Positions 52,896-62,363 are shown, counted from the stretch's first letter. The stretch is 64,000 nt of DNA from Acinetobacter halotolerans (GCF_004208515.1 NZ_SGIM01000002.1:248001-312000); one strand, 5' to 3'. Notes: a model not told the origin generated them from the sequence alone. Numbers and translations: made by a program.

Positions 52896-54161
52896 TTAAC
52901 AAAACTTGAGTTCCCCATAACAGTTTTGAACTGGAATTTGTCCACTATTAACAGGACCTACAGTGATATTACCTAGAGCCAATCCAATTAATGCGACGGC
53001 AGCATCTACATGCGCTGTTGATGTTGTTACGAAATCAGAATCATCACCAATCGTTGCTTGAGGTACCGACAACCACCAACCACGTTGAGCCATTAAATCT
53101 TCTGTTGTGATAGGATTGCCATTGGAGTTATAACCTCTCGTAATTACGTTTCCATTGTTATCAAGTTCTTGTGCAGTAGTTGGAAACGTATATTCACCTT
53201 TTGTTCCTATTTGTGGCCATAAAGTCGGTTGACTATTTAATGATAGTGATAGACCAGCGGTAGGGTTCGGTTTGACATACATATTGTGTAAATCAATAAA
53301 ATTAAATGGTGTATAGGTCGCTTTTGCAGTTAAGCTTCCTAAATTAAGAAGGGATGCAGCATACAGATTAGGAACAATAAGATTAATCGGACCAAGGTCC
53401 ACTCCAGTCATGCGCTGTCCTGAGATAAATTGATAATAAGCTCCTGTTTCAACATTGATACCAGACTCTTGAGTTCTTAAGGTGGTAGATAGGTTGGGTT
53501 GGGTCGATGTCTCTTGAACATAGGCGTTGCCTGTTGCCAAAGGAATTAGGCCTAAAGCAGCATTAATCACCATTGGGTTTCTTAAGTTTTTTACGAGCCC
53601 TTGAAAATTTCCGCTAATCGTATTAATACCCGTTGCGCCATTCGGGTTTCCTCCGATCTGACCTGGAGTTGAAGGGTCTGGGTTTTGACCAATAGACATA
53701 AGTAAGTCCGCACTTTGTGTGCCAAGTGAGAATCCAACGATTTCACGTGTAGCTGCTTGGTCAGGATTTCTTATGGCAAATTGAATAAATGGGTTACTTA
53801 ATTTTGCATCGGAATCTACATAGGTACCACTACGACCTGGTTGAGTGCCTGTAATACGGACATCGGATAAGTCAATATCACAGATTCCTGGCCCGTTAAC
53901 TCCTCCACATCCAAGCTGGATACTTTTGATATTTGCATTGAGCTCAATATCTGCCAAGACCCCTATGGAGTAGAACCCCAGATTGCTAATATTCCCAATT
54001 TCTGATGGAGCAATATAATTCATATGAAGAAAGGATTGGCCTGTTATATTGGAAAGGTCTTGATCATCTATAAGATTGAGTTCAGCATTCGCAAATGTAG
54101 GGATTATTGACAATGGGATTGTAAATAAAAAAGCCTGTTTTATAATTCCAAAAATATCCAT
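52896..54161 (-). CDS. FilA-like surface/pilus-associated protein (DUF6160 type)
   Basis: Secreted 421-residue protein. The signal peptide ends IPTFANA before ELNLIDDQDLSNITGQSFLH, the (L/I)xDxxLSxITGQ signature of Acinetobacter FilA and related DUF6160 proteins. After it comes YIAPSEIGN, then a Cys-containing region (LGCGGVNGPGICDIDLSDV) and long beta-rich stretches. The C-terminus has VQNCYGELKFC. AAGGAAG lies before the ATG. It is divergent from a TetR gene. The function in the fil system (pilus or biofilm) is incompletely known; this copy may be a paralogue. Confidence 0.75.
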   Translation of the reverse strand: MDIFGIIKQAFLFTIPLSIIPTFANAELNLIDDQDLSNITGQSFLHMNYIAPSEIGNISNLGFYSIGVLADIELNANIKSIQLGCGGVNGPGICDIDLSDVRITGTQPGRSGTYVDSDAKLSNPFIQFAIRNPDQAATREIVGFSLGTQSADLLMSIGQNPDPSTPGQIGGNPNGATGINTISGNFQGLVKNLRNPMVINAALGLIPLATGNAYVQETSTQPNLSTTLRTQESGINVETGAYYQFISGQRMTGVDLGPINLIVPNLYAASLLNLGSLTAKATYTPFNFIDLHNMYVKPNPTAGLSLSLNSQPTLWPQIGTKGEYTFPTTAQELDNNGNVITRGYNSNGNPITTEDLMAQRGWWLSVPQATIGDDSDFVTTSTAHVDAAVALIGLALGNITVGPVNSGQIPVQNCYGELKFC

Positions 54162-54302
54162 ATTTACTTCCTTGGCTTAAGGGTTCTTTTTCTTGGAGAG
54201 TATTTAACGAGTAATCAAAATATTTTTGTTTTACTGACCAAGACCTTTGGTGTTCTCTTTTACGAGGATTTAACAACAATACAGCATGATGTGTTCGATG
54301 CA

Positions 54303-54324
54303 CACATTATGCTTATATAATGTG
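54303..54324. promoter_or_regulatory. TetR-type operator between FilA-like and TetR genes
   Basis: CACATTAT-GCTTAT-ATAATGTG is a perfect 8-bp inverted repeat, extended on both sides by GCA/CGC-like bases. It sits 13 bp upstream of the TetR start and 142 bp from the FilA-like start. Confidence 0.7.
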
Positions 54325-54336
54325 CGCGGTGTCAAC

Positions 54337-54972
54337 ATGCCTCCAATGCAATCTCAAAATTTATCTCAAAAGGCGAATTACCATCATGGAAATGTGCGTG
54401 AAAAATTATTAGATGCGGGATTAGCTCACCTAAAAAATAGTGATGCTGAAAGCCTTAGTTTTAGAGAAATGGCGAGACAAATTGGTGTAAGTGCCAATGC
54501 GGTATATCGACATTTTGAGAATAAAGATTGTTTTTTGACTGCTTTAGCAGCGAAAGGGTTTCAGCATTTGCAAATAGAACAAAACCAAGCAATGCAAAGC
54601 ACTGCATCCCAACCCGAGGCTTTAAAACGATTTGGTTTGGCATACATTAATTTTGCAAAGAACAATCGTAATCTCTTTACTTTAATGTTTGATCGGAGTC
54701 TTCAACATGATAGTGCTAACGAGTTAAGCGAGGCTGTGCATAGTACATACAAGCAGTTATATAAATTAACTGCTTGTATATTAGACAAGAATGAGACCGA
54801 CCCTCAAGTTGAAATATTGGCGACTCTAAGTTGTAGTTTAGTACATGGTTTATCTCATCTTCTATTAGAGGGACGTTTGGCCGAGTCAGAAGAAAAAGCA
54901 AATGATTTAATTTTATTAGTCATGAATTATGCAACAAATTTACTCACTGTGGCTGATGAGGTAGAGCGTTAA
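54337..54972 (+). CDS. TetR-family transcriptional regulator
   Basis: Repressor of about 211 residues from the ATG at 54337. The helix-turn-helix is at about residues 20-70 (LLDAGLAHLKNSDAESLSFR, IGVSANAVYRHFENKDCFLT). A helical C-terminal domain (WHG-type TetR_C) follows. An upstream ATG at 54286 is in frame but would span the operator. It may control itself and the FilA-like gene. The next gene downstream, AraC, is convergent. Confidence 0.88.
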   Translation: MPPMQSQNLSQKANYHHGNVREKLLDAGLAHLKNSDAESLSFREMARQIGVSANAVYRHFENKDCFLTALAAKGFQHLQIEQNQAMQSTASQPEALKRFGLAYINFAKNNRNLFTLMFDRSLQHDSANELSEAVHSTYKQLYKLTACILDKNETDPQVEILATLSCSLVHGLSHLLLEGRLAESEEKANDLILLVMNYATNLLTVADEVER

Positions 54973-55026
54973 ATTGTTGTATTGTAAGTTTGTTGAAAAT
55001 ATATGCTTACATATCTAAATCTAATT

Positions 55027-56040
55027 TTATTTTTGCAACCTGAAATTCTTGGGAGAGATGCTTTTCCAGCGCTTAAAGGCTCTAGAAAAAGCTGAAACTT
55101 CGGAATAGCCTAATTGATTAGCAACTTCTTCAACTGTCAAACTGGTTGTTTTGAGTAAGTCTTCGGCTAAGTCTTTGCGAATGTCATCTATAAGCCTTTC
55201 ATAGGTAATTCCTTCAACTGCGAGATGTCGTTGCAAAGTTCTGAGGTTAATTTGGAGATAGTCTGCCATTTCATCAATTTTAGGCATTTGTGAGGGTTGT
55301 AGAAGCAAAATATTTCTGACTTTTTGGCTATAACTCCCTAGAGAGCTTCTTCTTGTCCATAATTGTTGACATTCTGCTTCATAACGTGCGCGGATAAATG
55401 GGTCTGCTTGAGGCAGTGGTAGGTCAAGCAAATGGCTTTCAAAGATAATGCAGCTTTGAGGTTGATTAAAGTGAATAGAATATCCAGTTAATTCGAGAAA
55501 TTTATCGACATACTTTGGTGCGGGCAAAGCAACATTAATACTCATTACAGGAAATTGGATAGGTAATACATCTCGCTGAATCGATATAACTGTTATGAGG
55601 TCTCTTTCAACCAAAAAATATTCTAGGTCATCAGGTAATTGGCTATGATCAAAAATTAGGAGTGTATGTGTACCGTCATGAACGACTTCTAGATTGCAGA
55701 AAATGGAGCTAAGTTGAAAATATCGCATTGCAAAATGCAAAGCTTCTTTCATTGTCTGGCTACTAAGAATGGCAAAACCCCATGCACCAAATGTTGTCGT
55801 ATGATGTCTTAGACCAGCTTCTAAACCAATTGGAAGGTTAGGTCCTAGTAATTTCAGTAGATTGCGAATAACTATAAATTCCTGTTCTGCTTCTACTTCA
55901 AAGTTAGATTGTGATAAATCACTTAAAGAAATATGAGTGTTTTCTAGACAAGTTTCATGCGTTAGGCCATGTAATTGACCCACTGTAAGCAATACGCGAA
56001 TGGCGCTAATACTGCGAGGGAAATTCCAATATAATTGCAT
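55027..56040 (-). CDS. AraC-family regulator, arabinose-binding-like N-domain
   Basis: Transcription factor with an N-terminal 'Arabinose_bd'-type domain (about residues 15-200) and a C-terminal AraC HTH domain (about 235-335). The HTH is seen as MADYLQINLRTLQRHLAVEG (about 259) and VANQLGYSEVSAFSRAFKRW (about 307-326). 337 residues. It is divergent from a desaturase-reductase fusion gene, with helically phased TGTCA repeats between them. It probably activates the desaturase in response to a fatty acid or related signal, as Acinetobacter/Pseudomonas DesT/AraC-type regulators can. Confidence 0.88.
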   Translation of the reverse strand: MQLYWNFPRSISAIRVLLTVGQLHGLTHETCLENTHISLSDLSQSNFEVEAEQEFIVIRNLLKLLGPNLPIGLEAGLRHHTTTFGAWGFAILSSQTMKEALHFAMRYFQLSSIFCNLEVVHDGTHTLLIFDHSQLPDDLEYFLVERDLITVISIQRDVLPIQFPVMSINVALPAPKYVDKFLELTGYSIHFNQPQSCIIFESHLLDLPLPQADPFIRARYEAECQQLWTRRSSLGSYSQKVRNILLLQPSQMPKIDEMADYLQINLRTLQRHLAVEGITYERLIDDIRKDLAEDLLKTTSLTVEEVANQLGYSEVSAFSRAFKRWKSISPKNFRLQK

Positions 56041-56053
56041 GGTTATACTTTCG

Positions 56054-56088
56054 TGTCATGAAATGTCAAGTTTGTTAGTATAATGTCA
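56054..56088. promoter_or_regulatory. Phased TGTCA direct repeats, candidate AraC binding site
   Basis: TGTCA occurs at 56054, 56064 and 56084, at spacings of 10 and 20 bp. They therefore lie on the same face of the helix. The region lies in the 112-bp gap between the AraC gene and the desaturase gene. Confidence 0.6.
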
Positions 56089-56152
56089 TTCTGTTTATCT
56101 ACAAAACTTTATATCTTCTCGGATAAGGGCAAATTCGAAAGAGATATATAAA

Positions 56153-58393
56153 ATGTTAAATAATAGCTATGGCAAACATAAAAGTTTAACGGCTGATTTA
56201 AAGACTTTATATGATCAAACTAAAGCAGAAGTTGGAGATGCAGACCTAGCTCATATAAAAAATGTTGCGGCTTACTCCCAAGCTATTAAAGCTCGTAGTA
56301 AAGAGTTAATACAACAAGGTGGAAAACCTAATGCCATGATGCGTGGTGCGATATTGGGTGCATTGCATACATTGCTTGAGTTTTCTGAACTTGGTCACAA
56401 CATCATGCATGGTAGTTATGACCATTTACCTAATGCAGGCTCTTTCCATTCAGAGCGCTGGGTTTGGAATTTCATGGTGGACCCTTACGAATGGCGTGTG
56501 ATGCATCATCAGAATCACCATCCTTTTACTAATATCGTTGGAGTAGACCATGATTTAGGATACTCGTTTTTACGTATTAAGCCAGGTCAGCCATGGTATG
56601 GTCACCATGCTGTGCAACTTCCACTGTTGTGGACCTTGTTATTGACATCACCTAATCTGGTGTTTTCTCTTTTTACTGGAGCATCAGCTGCTAAGACAGA
56701 AGGGCGGAAAGTACTTAGCCGAACGACTATTGAACAAACCTTAAAGTTGGCGAAAAAATATATTACCCAGAATTTTTGGAAAGATCCTCTTTCGGTTTCT
56801 CCTCATCGAATATTGCCAACATTTTTTGGAAATTATCTGAGTACCGTTTTGGGATATGATTTGACCGTTGCAGTCTTATTTTTGGAACATCATTCACCCA
56901 ATGTTGAGTTATTTAGTGATCCAGGAGTGAGCGAAACAGAAGAAGAGTATTTTCGCCGCCAAATTTTAGCGACAAGTAATTTCACACCTTATGCTTCGCT
57001 TGATAATTATTTTAAGACATTGTTGGAAGAAGAGATTAAATTCGATAATCCACCTGCATTTAATGTGTTTTATGGTGGATTGGATACTCATCTAGAGCAT
57101 CATTTATTTCCAGATTTACCATGTAATCGTCAACGCGAAATCCAGCCACTTGTTAAAGAAATCTGCTTGCAGCATGGCTTACCTTATAATGTTATGTCTC
57201 TTGAAGATGTTGTTCCAGATATGATGGTTAATGTGCTCAAATTAGCGAGTCCTGTTGGAGAGCAAGAAACCGGAAATTCTTTAAAAATTTTGACAAGACC
57301 TAAGGAGCTATTACGTCGGATCGTATATGGTGCCCAATACAAACTGCCAAGTAACATGACATATCTAAATAAGCCTCAATTTTATAATGTAGCTGTTAAG
57401 GTCAATGCCGTATTCCCGCAAGCAGGAAATCAGGCATTGATGATACGCTTTGAAAAACCTAAAGGATGGGATAACGTTACGTGGGAAGCTGGTTCATTTA
57501 TTTCCGTACGGGTTGAGGTGGGAGACGAAAGTCTAGTTAGACAATATAGTTTATTAAAAGACAGTGTTGAGGCTGGTGATTTTTTGGAAATTGCGATCAA
57601 GCGTGTAGAAGGCGGGCGTGTTTCAAATTATATCAATAATCATATTCAGAAAAATTCACAAATGATTTTAGTGGGAACACCTCAGTCTTCTCCAGATTTC
57701 ATTATGAGTGATGTGCCTAAAAAAATACTTTTTCTTGCTGGTGGCGTTGGTATAACTCCAATTTTGAGTATGTTGCGTAAGGCGTTGCGCGAAGCCCCTG
57801 ATAGTCAAGCTACCTTGCTTTATTTTAACCGCAACGAGGGCTCCATTATTTTTGAGCAGGAATTACGAGAAGTTGCTCAGTTATCTGGTTTTGATGTGCA
57901 TTTTATTTGTGATGAGATAAACCCTAATTATATTCCTCAAGGTCAAATATATCAGGCGAAATTAAGTACTGAATTATTATCTAAGGTTGTTGCTGATGTA
58001 AAAACACATGAAGTGTATGTTTGTGCTCCGCCAGGGTTTATTGCTGCGTCAAAATCAATGTTATTGGATTTAGGGTTACCTGAAGTGAATTTTCATACAG
58101 AGAGCTTTACCCCTCCAGTTGTGGAACATCCCACTGATGGTAAAGATCATGTTATCCACTTTGCACGTAGTGGAATAGATATTGTGGTTAATGGAGGCAC
58201 GACGTTGTTGGAGGCTGCACGTTTGGCTGGTGTTAATATTCCATCGGGGTGTGAAAGAGGGTTATGTCGTGCTTGTGTTTGTAATAAGCTGCAAGGTACC
58301 ACCAATTTAGATGAACATAAGCTAGAACCAGATTTACGTATTACCACCTGTAATACTTTGCCACGATCAGACACTTTAGTTTTGGATATTTAA
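56153..58393 (+). CDS. Fused fatty acid desaturase / ferredoxin reductase / 2Fe-2S protein
   Basis: One 746-residue protein with two enzymatic halves. Residues about 1-370 form a membrane fatty acid desaturase with all three histidine boxes: HNIMH (about 83), HHQNHH (about 120-125) and EHHLFP (about 306). About residues 400-640 form an FNR-type reductase (RQYSLLKDS; GGVGITPILSMLR). The C-terminus is a plant-type 2Fe-2S domain with cysteines in SGCERGLCRACVC, the fourth near TTCNT. A self-sufficient electron supply is thus joined to the desaturase. It is divergent from AraC and may have a hairpin terminator at 58542-58570. Confidence 0.93.
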   Translation: MLNNSYGKHKSLTADLKTLYDQTKAEVGDADLAHIKNVAAYSQAIKARSKELIQQGGKPNAMMRGAILGALHTLLEFSELGHNIMHGSYDHLPNAGSFHSERWVWNFMVDPYEWRVMHHQNHHPFTNIVGVDHDLGYSFLRIKPGQPWYGHHAVQLPLLWTLLLTSPNLVFSLFTGASAAKTEGRKVLSRTTIEQTLKLAKKYITQNFWKDPLSVSPHRILPTFFGNYLSTVLGYDLTVAVLFLEHHSPNVELFSDPGVSETEEEYFRRQILATSNFTPYASLDNYFKTLLEEEIKFDNPPAFNVFYGGLDTHLEHHLFPDLPCNRQREIQPLVKEICLQHGLPYNVMSLEDVVPDMMVNVLKLASPVGEQETGNSLKILTRPKELLRRIVYGAQYKLPSNMTYLNKPQFYNVAVKVNAVFPQAGNQALMIRFEKPKGWDNVTWEAGSFISVRVEVGDESLVRQYSLLKDSVEAGDFLEIAIKRVEGGRVSNYINNHIQKNSQMILVGTPQSSPDFIMSDVPKKILFLAGGVGITPILSMLRKALREAPDSQATLLYFNRNEGSIIFEQELREVAQLSGFDVHFICDEINPNYIPQGQIYQAKLSTELLSKVVADVKTHEVYVCAPPGFIAASKSMLLDLGLPEVNFHTESFTPPVVEHPTDGKDHVIHFARSGIDIVVNGGTTLLEAARLAGVNIPSGCERGLCRACVCNKLQGTTNLDEHKLEPDLRITTCNTLPRSDTLVLDI

Positions 58394-58541
58394 CATTTGA
58401 GCCAAGTCCATTAAGAATTTAATTTGTCTTAAAGGGTTGCACGAATTTGAGCTCATCACGATTACTTTTACCACTTATAATTTTCTCTCTTATGTGAGAA
58501 GAATAGATTGAATTTGTTTAGGAAAATGGTGGTCGTTTAAG

Positions 58542-58570
58542 AATTAAGGGCTTAAGTCCTTAATTTTATT
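58542..58570 (+). terminator. Possible terminator of the fused desaturase gene
   Basis: AATTAAGG (58542-58549) pairs with CCTTAATT (58558-58565) across 8 nt and is followed by TTATTT. It is about 150 bp past the stop codon. Confidence 0.6.
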
Positions 58571-58587
58571 TCCGCTTTCTTAGTAAA

Positions 58588-58607
58588 GCCTCATTTTAAA
58601 ATGAGGC
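58588..58607. other. Perfect 20-bp palindrome
   Basis: GCCTCATTTTAAAATGAGGC is fully self-complementary. It lies in the convergent gap between the desaturase and the hydrolase gene, 24 bp from the latter's stop. It may act as a terminator or a protein site. Confidence 0.7.
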
Positions 58608-58630
58608 ATAGCTGGGATGGGAGAATTAAA

Positions 58631-59731
58631 TTATCGAATATTTTCCCACCATTGCTTAAAGCTTTGCTGGTCGTTATCCAGCTCTACTAATTCACCAATC
58701 ATCGGAGTTGCAAGACGATATTTTCTATTTTTTGAGTATTCTGCAATTCTTGTAATCGGTTCATACCATGGATGTTTAGCTAAACTAAATTTGGAATGAT
58801 GTACGGGAATCATATTTCGCACTTTTAGTTCTTCAGTCGCTTGAGCAACCTCATTGGGATGACAATGTACAGCATGCCAAGCGGCATCATATTGCCCATT
58901 TTCCATCAATGCCCAATCAAAAGGCCCGTATTTTTGACCGATTTCGACAAAGTGCTTGTTATAACCGCCGTCACCTGTATAAAAGATCTTTTTGTTCGGT
59001 GATTGAATAATGAATGAAATCCACAAATTTTTTCCGCCATCGAAAGCACGTCTTGAATCATGATGGGTAGTTTCGGTGATAATGGTAATGCCATCGTCAA
59101 ACTCAATGCAATCGCCCCAATCTTTTTCAATCAGTATGTCCTTGGGATAGCCCCAATATTCAAAGTGTTCGCCAACACCTAAGCCAGTGATCACATATTT
59201 TACTTTATTCTTTAATTTAAGAATGGTCTTATAATCCAAATGATCATAGTGATCATGTGAAATCAGTAAATAATCAATCTCAGGTAATTCTTCAACGGTG
59301 TATATATCGGTTCCTCGATAAGCGCGTGTTCCCCACGGCAAGGGAGAAACCTTGCCACTCATGACAGGATCAATTAAAAATTTTTTGCCGTGTAGTTGCA
59401 TAAATACGGAAGAGTGTCCGAACCAGATCATGACATCTTGTTGTGGATCAAGTGTTTTGAGATTAGTTTTAATCGAGGGAATAATATCTTTAGGTCTGCG
59501 ATGAGGAATGGTTTTGATAAATGTTCTATAAAGTTCAATGAGAGTATGGGAGCAATCGGCCATGCCTAATTTTTCAGTGAGATTGCGAAATTGACCTTGC
59601 TGATAGTTGGGGGAGTTTTTGATACGTTGTAAGCGTTCTCCAGAAGGGATTTTTCCAAAAAGAGGGTGTCGTGTATATAAAAAGCAGATAAAAACGAGTG
59701 AGACTAAAGCGAGAGCAAAAACAATAAGCAT
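58631..59731 (-). CDS. MBL-fold metallo-hydrolase, NAPE-PLD-like
   Basis: Metallo-beta-lactamase-fold hydrolase with an N-terminal membrane anchor (residues 1-20, MLIVFALALVSLVFICFLY). The zinc motif is LISHDHYDHLDYK (HxHxDH, about residues 156-168). Further ligands are in FYTGDGGYNKHF (about 248-259) and CHPNEVAQATEE / PVHHSKF (about 290-315). The sequence is similar to the NAPE-PLD/RomA group of outer-leaflet or membrane-bound lipid phosphodiesterases. 366 residues. Lipid substrate unknown. Confidence 0.88.
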   Translation of the reverse strand: MLIVFALALVSLVFICFLYTRHPLFGKIPSGERLQRIKNSPNYQQGQFRNLTEKLGMADCSHTLIELYRTFIKTIPHRRPKDIIPSIKTNLKTLDPQQDVMIWFGHSSVFMQLHGKKFLIDPVMSGKVSPLPWGTRAYRGTDIYTVEELPEIDYLLISHDHYDHLDYKTILKLKNKVKYVITGLGVGEHFEYWGYPKDILIEKDWGDCIEFDDGITIITETTHHDSRRAFDGGKNLWISFIIQSPNKKIFYTGDGGYNKHFVEIGQKYGPFDWALMENGQYDAAWHAVHCHPNEVAQATEELKVRNMIPVHHSKFSLAKHPWYEPITRIAEYSKNRKYRLATPMIGELVELDNDQQSFKQWWENIR

Positions 59732-59980
59732 AAGTCACATGACCTTTTTATTTGAGCATTCGATAGTCAATATTAATAAAAAGTAAAAGCGACAAAATGA
59801 TGAAATATTGATGAAAAACCGATGAATGAAAACGATGGAAGCCGTTATACACTTTAACTTGGTTTGAATAACTGTAAAGGTTTACATTTGAATAGGTACG
59901 TTGTGAAATGATTGAGCAAAACGAAGCCTTTAGAGGTTAATGGTTTATGCTAGACTATTGGCATTACAGTATTCATCACT

Positions 59981-60652
59981 GTGAGTGAACGAGTAGATTG
60001 GATGATTGGGCAGCAGAGAAACATATTAGCGACTTTGGGAATTGATGTTTGGGTTCCTAGAGAAGTTGTATCTCAAAAAAATACTGCACCTAGCTTATGG
60101 CGAGATCAAGTTGTCGACGAAATCGAACCATCTTCTGTGCTTGCATTTGATACAGCCCCGATTCCTAAAGATATCCAAGCCACATCTGTACCAATTCCAC
60201 AACAGATAACAGCCAGTGAAGTTCCTCAACATACTGAAGTTGTCGAAAAGCCAGTCGCTAAAGAAGTCGTTGTTGAGAAAGAGCAAATCGTTATAACAAC
60301 ACCAGTCCAAGCGTTTGAGTTGCAAATGTACGTTTTGGATAGCTGTGCAATTTTGCTAGAAGGCAGCCAGCTTAGTGATGCTCAAAGAACATTGTGGCAA
60401 AACATTCAGAAAGCAAGATTAGGGCAATACGCTGAGTTGAAATGGCCATTCCCATTGGTTGGATTTCAAGAAAGTCGGGGATTGTCTTCATATATTCAAG
60501 GCTTTTTGGATGCAACAGCAAATAATAAAAAAATCCTTTGCCTAGGTCAGCTCGATTTTATTCAACACGCCAATATATTACATCTTGCCAGTTTAGAAGA
60601 AATGATTGCTCAACCCTTATTAAAAAGACGGTTGTGGCAATTAATGCAATAA
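59981..60652 (+). CDS. Hypothetical protein, possibly DNA polymerase III psi (HolD)-like
   Basis: 223 residues beginning at a GTG (59981). The N-terminus MSERVDWMIGQQRNILATLG, continuing with IDVWVPR, resembles the W/QxxxLxxLGI-x-W start of psi-type proteins. A low-complexity proline- and valine-rich middle (about residues 55-110) links to a C-terminal domain ending LLKRRLWQLMQ. Pseudomonas has a similar longer psi protein. The gene is followed after 18 bp by a dehydrogenase gene. Homology is weak, so function is only a suggestion. A linker-rich hypothetical is the alternative. Confidence 0.4.
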   Translation: MSERVDWMIGQQRNILATLGIDVWVPREVVSQKNTAPSLWRDQVVDEIEPSSVLAFDTAPIPKDIQATSVPIPQQITASEVPQHTEVVEKPVAKEVVVEKEQIVITTPVQAFELQMYVLDSCAILLEGSQLSDAQRTLWQNIQKARLGQYAELKWPFPLVGFQESRGLSSYIQGFLDATANNKKILCLGQLDFIQHANILHLASLEEMIAQPLLKRRLWQLMQ

Positions 60653-60670
60653 AAGAGTGGAAATTTTATA

Positions 60671-61636
60671 ATGAAGAAAGTTGTTGTATTTAGTCAAATT
60701 CATCAAGACGTTTTAGCACGGTTACAGCAAGATTATCAGGTGGTGGTGCTCAATCCAAAATTGGGGGATATCAATGCGCAAATTCGAGCAGAGGTAGAGG
60801 ATGCCGATGCCATGATTGGCGCTGGGCGTTTACTCAACGAAAGCAACTTAGCGCCTGCACAAAAACTTAAAATCATTTCTAGTGTGTCAGTGGGCTATGA
60901 TAACTATGATGTTGATTATTTAAATCAAAGAAAAATTTGGCTCGCAAACACGCCGCATGTATTAACAGAGACCACAGCGGATTTGGCTTTTAGTTTATTA
61001 CTGAGTGCAGCACGAAAAATTCCACAACTTGATGCTTGGACCAAACAAGGTCAATGGAAGCGAACAGTTTCGAGTGAGCAATTTGGCGTAGATGTGTTTG
61101 GTAAGACCTTGGGGATTATTGGTCTAGGTCATATTGGAGCAGCAATCGCTCGTCGAGCTTTTTATGGCTTCAATATGAATATCTTGTACCATAATCGCCG
61201 TGAAAAAATAGAAGTCGCACAAGCATTCAATGCCCAATATTGTGACCTCGATCAGTTATTACAGCAATCTGACTTCATTGTGGTTGCTGTTGATTTAAAT
61301 AGCCAGTCACAGGCGCTGATCGGAGAGGCTCAATTTGAGCTCATGCAGAAACATGCTGTATTCATTAATATTGCACGTGGCTCTGTAGTTGATGAAAATG
61401 CGCTCATTGAGGCACTACAACAAAATAAAATTTTTGCCGCGGGCTTAGACGTGTATGCCAAAGAACCTTTGCAAAGCTCACCATTATTTGAACTGCCAAA
61501 CGTGGTGACTGCACCACATATTGGTTCAGCAACGGCTGAAACGCGTTATAAAATGGTCAATCTCGCTTATCAAAACCTGATTGATGCTTTAGAAGATCGA
61601 ACGCCACGTTATTTGGTCAATCCCAAATTTGATTAA
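60671..61636 (+). CDS. ghrB: 2-hydroxyacid dehydrogenase (GhrB/TkrA-like)
   Basis: NAD(P)H-dependent reductase of glyoxylate, hydroxypyruvate or 2-ketogluconate. The cofactor motif GIIGLGHIGAAIARR is at about residues 149-163. The catalytic Arg is in INIARGSVVDENAL (about 238), Glu in GLDVYAKEP (about 265) and His in APHIGSATAETR (about 285). Its 321 residues are typical. The closest group by appearance is GhrB, which reduces glyoxylate and 2-keto-D-gluconate. It is separated by 18 bp from the upstream gene, suggesting co-transcription. Confidence 0.85.
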   Translation: MKKVVVFSQIHQDVLARLQQDYQVVVLNPKLGDINAQIRAEVEDADAMIGAGRLLNESNLAPAQKLKIISSVSVGYDNYDVDYLNQRKIWLANTPHVLTETTADLAFSLLLSAARKIPQLDAWTKQGQWKRTVSSEQFGVDVFGKTLGIIGLGHIGAAIARRAFYGFNMNILYHNRREKIEVAQAFNAQYCDLDQLLQQSDFIVVAVDLNSQSQALIGEAQFELMQKHAVFINIARGSVVDENALIEALQQNKIFAAGLDVYAKEPLQSSPLFELPNVVTAPHIGSATAETRYKMVNLAYQNLIDALEDRTPRYLVNPKFD

Positions 61637-61750
61637 TAGCGGCTGAATAATTGCTTACAACTTGATTGTTGAATAATTGCACGAGTCCATCTTTTTAAAC
61701 TGATTAATATTGCTACACTTGCGCCCTTTGAGATTTCATCTGGGGTATTT

Positions 61751-62338
61751 GTGTTCGAAAAGTTAGCTGAGCAAAGTTTAGGTTTAATGGGGTGGGAAAT
61801 CGATAATCATTGGGATTTAGATATTGACCAATGTGTGATGATCGCCGCGCCACATACCAGTAACTGGGATGCATTATATGCCCGTTTGGCATTGAAAGCG
61901 TTGGGCGTCAATGTGCGACTAACGATCAAAGGCAGCTATATGAAATTTCCTTTTGGTCCTTTTGTACGAGCAATGGGAGGGATCGGTATAGATCGTAGAG
62001 CCAAACAGGAAGGTCAGGAACGACCAAGTATGGTTCAATTGATGAGTGACTTGTTTAAAACGCATCCAAAATTAGTGATGTTAGTTACTCCAGAAGGTAC
62101 GAGAGCGAAACAAGAACAATGGAAAACAGGTTTTTATCATATTGCTATCGCAGCGGGTGTTCCGATTGCATTGGCGTATATGGATTATGCTAAGAAGAAA
62201 ACTGGTGTGGGAAAAATCATTTATCCTACGGGTGATTATGAAAAAGACATGACGGAAATCATGGCTTTTTATGAAAATATTCACGCAAAATTTCCAGAGA
62301 AATTTAGCGTAGATCAACGTTATACTTCGGCGAAATAA
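61751..62338 (+). CDS. Lysophospholipid acyltransferase family protein (PlsC-like)
   Basis: Glycerophospholipid-type acyltransferase. The catalytic motif HTSNWD (HxxxxD, about residues 36-41, IAAPHTSNWDALYA) and the substrate loop PEGTRAKQEQWKTGFYHIA (about 115-133, P-E-G-T-R) are visible. 195 residues, GTG start at 61751. No strong ribosome-binding site. No transmembrane segment is obvious, so it is peripheral. The acceptor lipid is unknown. Confidence 0.85.
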   Translation: MFEKLAEQSLGLMGWEIDNHWDLDIDQCVMIAAPHTSNWDALYARLALKALGVNVRLTIKGSYMKFPFGPFVRAMGGIGIDRRAKQEGQERPSMVQLMSDLFKTHPKLVMLVTPEGTRAKQEQWKTGFYHIAIAAGVPIALAYMDYAKKKTGVGKIIYPTGDYEKDMTEIMAFYENIHAKFPEKFSVDQRYTSAK

Positions 62339-62363
62339 TACATATTCGATCTTTGTTATAAAA

